A stretch of DNA of 64,000 nucleotides from Hippophae tibetana (Eukaryota > Streptophyta > Magnoliopsida > Rosales > Elaeagnaceae): NCBI GenBank assembly GCA_037013495.1, contig CM072801.1:84615816-84679815 (forward strand). Direction: 5' to 3'. This document shows, in pieces, positions 59,511-64,000 of this stretch. Made by a program: the position numbers and the translations under genes. The notes beneath the pieces are model-generated. The model ran no database searches and was not told where the DNA came from. It was given only the letters and a program-made list of their open reading frames with translations. Within the stretch, counting starts at the first letter, position 1, and each line of letters begins with the position of its first letter.

Positions 59511-60705
59511 CTTCCATTTCTTTCGGTTCCAGTAAAGGATTAAGGCTTGGTTCTATGTTTGGCTCAAAAACAGGTTAATGGTTGGAATCCAGTTTTTTTG
59601 ACACTTGTTTAAATTTATGAATATTATTTACATATGGTGTATAGGGGTTTCCTAAGGATCTTCTACCACGCATAAACTATTAAAAACATAAATTTAAAAC
59701 TCCTGTCAAGGAAAATAATAAAATAACCATACAAAAATTTAGAGAAAATTTACATGGTATTTAATAAAACACTAAACAAAATTAGTTAAAACCTAAGTTA
59801 TTTTATTTTATTATTATTGTTTTTAAAAGAAAATAATAAACTAATTTTTTTAATTTTTTTATTATTCTTTTTTTTTTAAATTATTATTTTTTCAAATTTT
59901 TTATTATTTTGTTATTTTATTTAAATAAAACAAAGTTTAAATTTTATTTATTTATTTTTAATTTTTTTATTTTATGTTTTTTTTTGTTTTTTAAGATAAA
60001 ATAACATAATCAATATTAACTAAGAGTGCTCCCAAGAAAGAATGGTGGTGTAAAGGCTCCTTAAAAACCATACTCCTAGACAGAACAACATTCCGAGGAA
60101 AGAGTAGTGGCACAAATGCTTCCAAGAACTAGTCTCCTAGGTAGAACTTCCTTAGATCTTTACTTTTCATTCTATTAAGTTAATTAAGTTAAGTTAAGTA
60201 AAAATTTAAGTTAATTAAGTAATAAAAATGTATGTTATATAAGTTAATCAAAATATAAGTTAATTAAGTTAAAAAAACTAAGTTAATTAAGTTAAATGAA
60301 AATTAAATTAGTAAAAATCTAAGTTAATTAATTTAAACAAAAATTAAGATAAAACATGGTTAAAGGAGAAAAAAACAAAATAATAATAAATTAAAAATTA
60401 ACAAAAAATAAAATAAAATAATTTTTTTACTTCAAATTTCAAATTGCAAATTTTTTTACTATTAACACTATAATTATTACTATTATTTTTTAAATTTAAT
60501 ATTATTAATTTTTTTATTTATTAACGTTAAATTTATTATTATTATTATTTTAATTATTCTTTCTTATGAAATTTGAAATTTTTTATTTTATTTTTGTTTT
60601 TTTTAACTAAAAAAATCACAATTATTTACAGCACAAAAAGTTTTTTAAAATTTTGATAAATAATTTAAAAACGTTATTTCTTCCCCAACAACGGCGCCAA
60701 AAACT
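59511..60705 (-). other. B-outer 5' leader and primer-binding site
   Basis: Leader matching 50150-51420 of N, with shared gctcccaagaaagaatggtg-type text at 60030 and the taagttaattaagtta tract at 60175-60345. Long A/T runs at 59810-60000 and 60390-60610. The tRNA-Asp primer site (ttccccaacaacggcgcca, 60681-60699) adjoins the LTR. No gene. Confidence 0.75.
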
Positions 60706-62477
60706 TAATGAGCAAAACCGACATCGCCGATCCTACCAATACTTTGGTTTTATATTTATAAAACTCTCGCAAGTGCACGAATCATTTCCTAGAAAATGAT
60801 AAGTATACTCCCAATGTCGATCTAAGGAAGGAATATATGTGGTTTTTAATTTATTATTCAAACTTTTAAAAACGAAATTAAATCTTAAACATCCTGTCAA
60901 GATATTAGGGTTTTTGTGTTTCTAATCTAATAACATAAAAATAAAGATAGATAAAGATTCAATAAACATTTATGCAAATTTTATCATTTATAATAGTGGA
61001 GTATTTATGGATATAATAACTAAGTTAATTATGTTTGCTCATATTATTTAGGTTATTAAAGATATAAATTGATATTTATTGATTCTCTTTTTTTATATGA
61101 ATATCACCTTTGGTGGGGTTAGATATTCTTTGTTAACTAAACAAATCAATTAACACCTATGGGTGGGGTTGCTAACCAATTTGCTTAATTAAATTAATTC
61201 CTTTTTCTAAGAGATTGAAAATGAACCATTTAAATGCCACCTTTGGTGGGGTTAGATAGTTTAAACTTTATTCAAGGTGTCCAAATTAAACCTAAGAATT
61301 TAATTATCCGAGTACTAACTTTCAAGTTTTAAAACCACTACTGAAAACATGTTGTCAATACATTTTCAGATAATAATTCTTATAAAAACTTTTGAAATAG
61401 AGCTTCACTCTAATTACCGGGCGATTATACCAACAAATAAAAGAGCACTACTCTAAATTAGATCAGATAACTAAACCTTAAAATATAATTTTCAAATTTA
61501 AGTTTGTAATAAAAAATAATATATTTTTCTCTAACATTCTTAATATAAAATCTTGAATAAAAATCAAATCAAATCATTTTAGAGATTTTCACCTATTTAA
61601 TATTTCGTAAGCATAACAACTTTATTATTATATCATGTTTACAAACAACCAGCATAGTTAAATTTAATCACAGACAAATTAAATATAACATGTAAGAATA
61701 AAGCATAAAAAATAACTGTAAATAAAATAAAATCCTTAGAGTACTTTGTTGCTATTCCCGTTGTTGGAAAACCTCCAAACGGAATTTGCACTCCCATTTA
61801 TTGAATCGAAAAACAAATAAATTACAAAAACATAACTACTTCTTCTCAAAAAGAGAAAAACTATAAAACTAAGAGAAACTAACTAAGAAAAACATAAAAA
61901 CTAAGAAATGAGAGAAAGAAAGAGAAGAGAAGATGTGTTTTGAGGTGTGCTTAGTTATGAATAGAATGAGGGTATTTATAGGTGAGGAAAGGAATAAAAA
62001 GTGGGTGAAAAAATGATTAAAAATGGAGGAAACACGTAGTAGGTAAAGATGACGTCAGCAGGTAGGTGGCACGCACGGATTGGGGCGCATATGGGCAGCG
62101 GTGCCCGCGGAAAGCATCAGGAACGCGCACGGGACCGGGCGCGCGCAGAATAGGCTCGCTACGCGCGATTGGGCGGCTGCGTGCGCAATTTCCTCTTTTT
62201 TGACCTTTTTGACCAATTTTGTTCAATTTTTCCATATTTGTTGACTTTTCCTCATTTATTTTTGAATATATTTGTGATGTATTGCCTCCATTATTCCTCT
62301 TTGAGTCTTTAAGTTACATTTTAAAGTGAAAATACCTGAAAAACAATAAAAATACTCGTGATTCCGAAAAAGACAAATTTATATAAATATATGATAAAAT
62401 CATATAAATATATATATTTTTAATCAATTAATGTGCATAAAATCATGGTAATTTTAGTGCTTTTTGAGCACTCATCA
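60706..62477 (-). repeat. 5' LTR of B-outer
   Basis: 1772 bp, taatgagcaaaacc to gagcactcatca. Minus TATA box at 61973-61982, gatgacgtcagc at 62048-62059, GC-rich cassette at 62060-62190, TTGAC cluster at 62200-62250. Followed by the target duplication accat. Confidence 0.88.
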
Positions 62478-62482
62478 ACCAT

Positions 62483-62899
62483 TAGACCAGCTTTAAATCA
62501 AGGGCTAAGATCAAAACATGTAAAACTGATAGCGTCAACCAATCACAACATGACACGTGGCACACAGAATTCACCGGGTGAATTAGAGTGTAATGCGTGG
62601 AATGCGGGGAGCAATCACATCGTGACACATGGTAGTATGGTTTGACCAATCTTTGAACTCAAATTGAATTATGTGTTGACACGTGGCTTGCCTAGTCCTC
62701 CCGTTTGCTTATGTGGCATGACACATGGTAGCTCCTGATTGGCCCTGCGTTAAAAATTAAAAAAATTATATTTTCACCCTTTTTCACTAAAAAAATTATA
62801 TTTTAATATTTTTGGCCTCAGAACTACTATTTATTAAACAAAACAAGTAAATATTAAGTAAACAAATACGCTAATGACTCTACTTTCATAGAGTCATCA
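62483..62899 (-). repeat. LTR of element C, U3-side part with G-box-like repeats
   Basis: Resumes the LTR cut at 27802 and ends gagtcatca at 62899, i.e. TGATGACTC in sense. TGACACGTGG occurs at 62551-62560 and 62677-62686, and TGACACATGG at 62623-62632 and 62719-62728. In the element's own orientation these lie upstream of the TATA-like site at 27770, ignoring the insertion. CACGTGG is the G-box/ABRE core. Confidence 0.6.
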
Positions 62900-64000
62900 T
62901 TTCGGAGGAGAAATAGGAAATTCCCAATACAGACATGAGAGTAGATGAAAAATATCAAGAGGCTACTATGGTAAATTTTTTGGCTGGTTTGTATAGGGAA
63001 ATCCAAAATGCAGTGGAGTTGCAACATTATGTGGAGTTAGAGGATATAGTTCACATGTCTATTAAGATTGACAGTTAACTCAAGAGAGGAGGTAGTACAC
63101 ATGGTAGCCATAGCCAAAGTACATCCACTTGGAAGTAAAACCACTGGAAGCAAGATGAAAAGCTTTCCACTCCAATGTCAAAACTAGAGCAAAGGCCAGT
63201 AGTGGCTAGCCAAGGAACTAAAGGTAAATTAGATTCATCCATTACTCAGAATCATGATATTAAATTTTTTAAATGTCAAGGTAAGGGTCACATAGCCAAT
63301 CAATGTCCGAGCAAAGGATTTATGGTGATGAAAGATGATGGAGAGATCAAAACTGACAATGAATTGGAGAAAAATTCTATGCTATCTATAGAGGACACTA
63401 ATAATGAGGAGTACACTGCCCAAGGTGAATTATTAATGGCAAAGAGGGCTTTGAGTGTGCAATCCAAAGAAGTTGATGAAGTGCAGCTAGAGAACATATT
63501 TCATACTAGATTCCAAGTCCAAAGTAAGGTATGTAGTGTGATTGTTGATGGAGGAAGTTGTACTAATGTTGCTAGCACTACCATGGTAAAGAAGTTAGCC
63601 ATGCCAACAATTAAACATCCTATACCTTATAAATTGTAATGGTTAAATGATAGTGGGGAAGTAAGTGTTCATAAACAAGTGTTAGTTATTTTTCGCATTG
63701 AAAAGTATGAAGATGAAGTTTTGTGTGATGTGGTTCTCATGCAAGTGGGGAACTTGTTGTTAGGAAGACCATGGAAATTTGATAGGCGAGTCAAGCATGA
63801 CGGATTCACCAACAAGTATTTATTTGTGCACAATCAAAGATCAATTACACTTGTACCTTTGACACTAAAACAAGGTTAGCATAAGGAGAGGTTTCCCACA
63901 TAGTGGAAATCAAAACTGTAGCCTACAAGCAATGTTAGTAACTTGAAGTGTAAATTAGAAGAATGAACTTTAGTGTACTAAAATTGGGAGGTTGAATACT
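62900..64000 (+). mobile_element. Chromovirus copy D2, right part (gag end and protease)
   Basis: Resumes D2 after the nested stack. VELQHYVELEDIVHMSIKID closes the gag capsid part; CQGKGHIANQC (63277-63309) is a zinc knuckle of the CCHC type; HTRFQVQSKVCSVIVDGGSC followed by TNVASTTMVKKL is protease; LLLGRPWKFDRR follows near 63755. It continues beyond the right edge with decreasing similarity. Several breaks; fossil. Confidence 0.8.

Larger units (their letters stand above)
27803..62477 (-). mobile_element. Athila element B-outer with three nested insertions
   Basis: Outer limits are the LTR starting TGATGAGG at 27803 and the LTR ending gagcactcatca at 62477; 5-bp flanks accgt (27798-27802) and accat (62478-62482) form a target duplication with one mismatch. 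On minus: 5' LTR 60706-62477, tRNA-Asp primer site 60683-60700, AT-rich leader, gag copy 1 (58440-59500), stem-loop motif, gag copy 2 (56690-58107), PR-RT-RNH-INT (53433-56480 continuing at 45542-45979), 3' untranslated DNA (44521-45541 continuing at 31971-32416), and 3' LTR (30946-31970 plus 27803-28202). Insertions are B2, A and N. A 395-bp LTR comparison by eye gives about 5% divergence, suggesting roughly 2-4 million years at usual plant rates. Coding regions are broken in many places. Confidence 0.82.

Noticed and set aside
1-64000. A host gene hidden between the elements
   Set aside because: Every stretch with recognisable protein similarity is transposon-derived, and remaining stretches lack motifs, codon structure or convincing splice patterns. 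Short or non-coding host genes cannot be excluded by reading alone.
1-64000. tRNA genes
   Set aside because: The tRNA-Asp and tRNA-iMet matches are only the 3'-end primer sites of LTR elements (for example 42989-43005 and 21458-21468); no full cloverleaf was found.

Overview
This 64 kb window is transposon-packed plant nuclear DNA; I found no convincing host gene. The plant call rests on Athila-type Ty3/gypsy elements with a tRNA-Asp primer site, Del/Tekay-type chromovirus pieces with an initiator-Met primer site, and a CACTA transposon carrying a plant En/Spm-type second gene with a C48 protease domain. The DNA is very AT-rich, with GC-rich islands confined to LTRs. A eudicot is likely but not proven.

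Layout. 1-330: 3' end of a chromovirus pol (minus). 331-3938: decayed repeat DNA without a gene. 3939-13232: a degenerate CACTA DNA transposon (minus; TGT duplication on both sides) with a TNPD-like transposase pseudogene, a second pseudogene ending in a C48 protease domain, and a 311-bp foldback. 13236-18262: decayed Athila-like pieces in both orientations. 18263-23148: two chromovirus copies in tandem on plus, D1 and D2, joined by a very short LTR. D2 resumes at 62900 and runs off the window.

From 23149 to 62899 there is one nested stack, all on minus. Element C (pol-less Athila-like) sits in D2. Element B-outer (27803-62477; target duplication accgt/accat) sits in the LTR of C. B-outer itself holds three further insertions: B2 (28203-30945) in its 3' LTR; A (32417-44515, exact duplication gtatt), a nearly whole Athila element with gag-pol and an env-position 3' ORF; and N (45985-53427, exact duplication gtggt), which has no coding capacity. 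N splits the pol of B-outer.

By-eye LTR comparison orders the events: B-outer is oldest of the dated ones (about 5% LTR divergence), then A (about 1.4%), then N (about 0.2%, so very recent). Elements C, D and the pieces left of them must be older than B-outer. Functionally, the intact-looking LTRs of N, together with coding relatives such as B-outer, fit a non-autonomous/autonomous pair. The family-B LTRs share a U3 with a TATA box, TGACGTCA sites, TTGAC motifs and a hypervariable GC-rich cassette. All divergences and ages are hand estimates.
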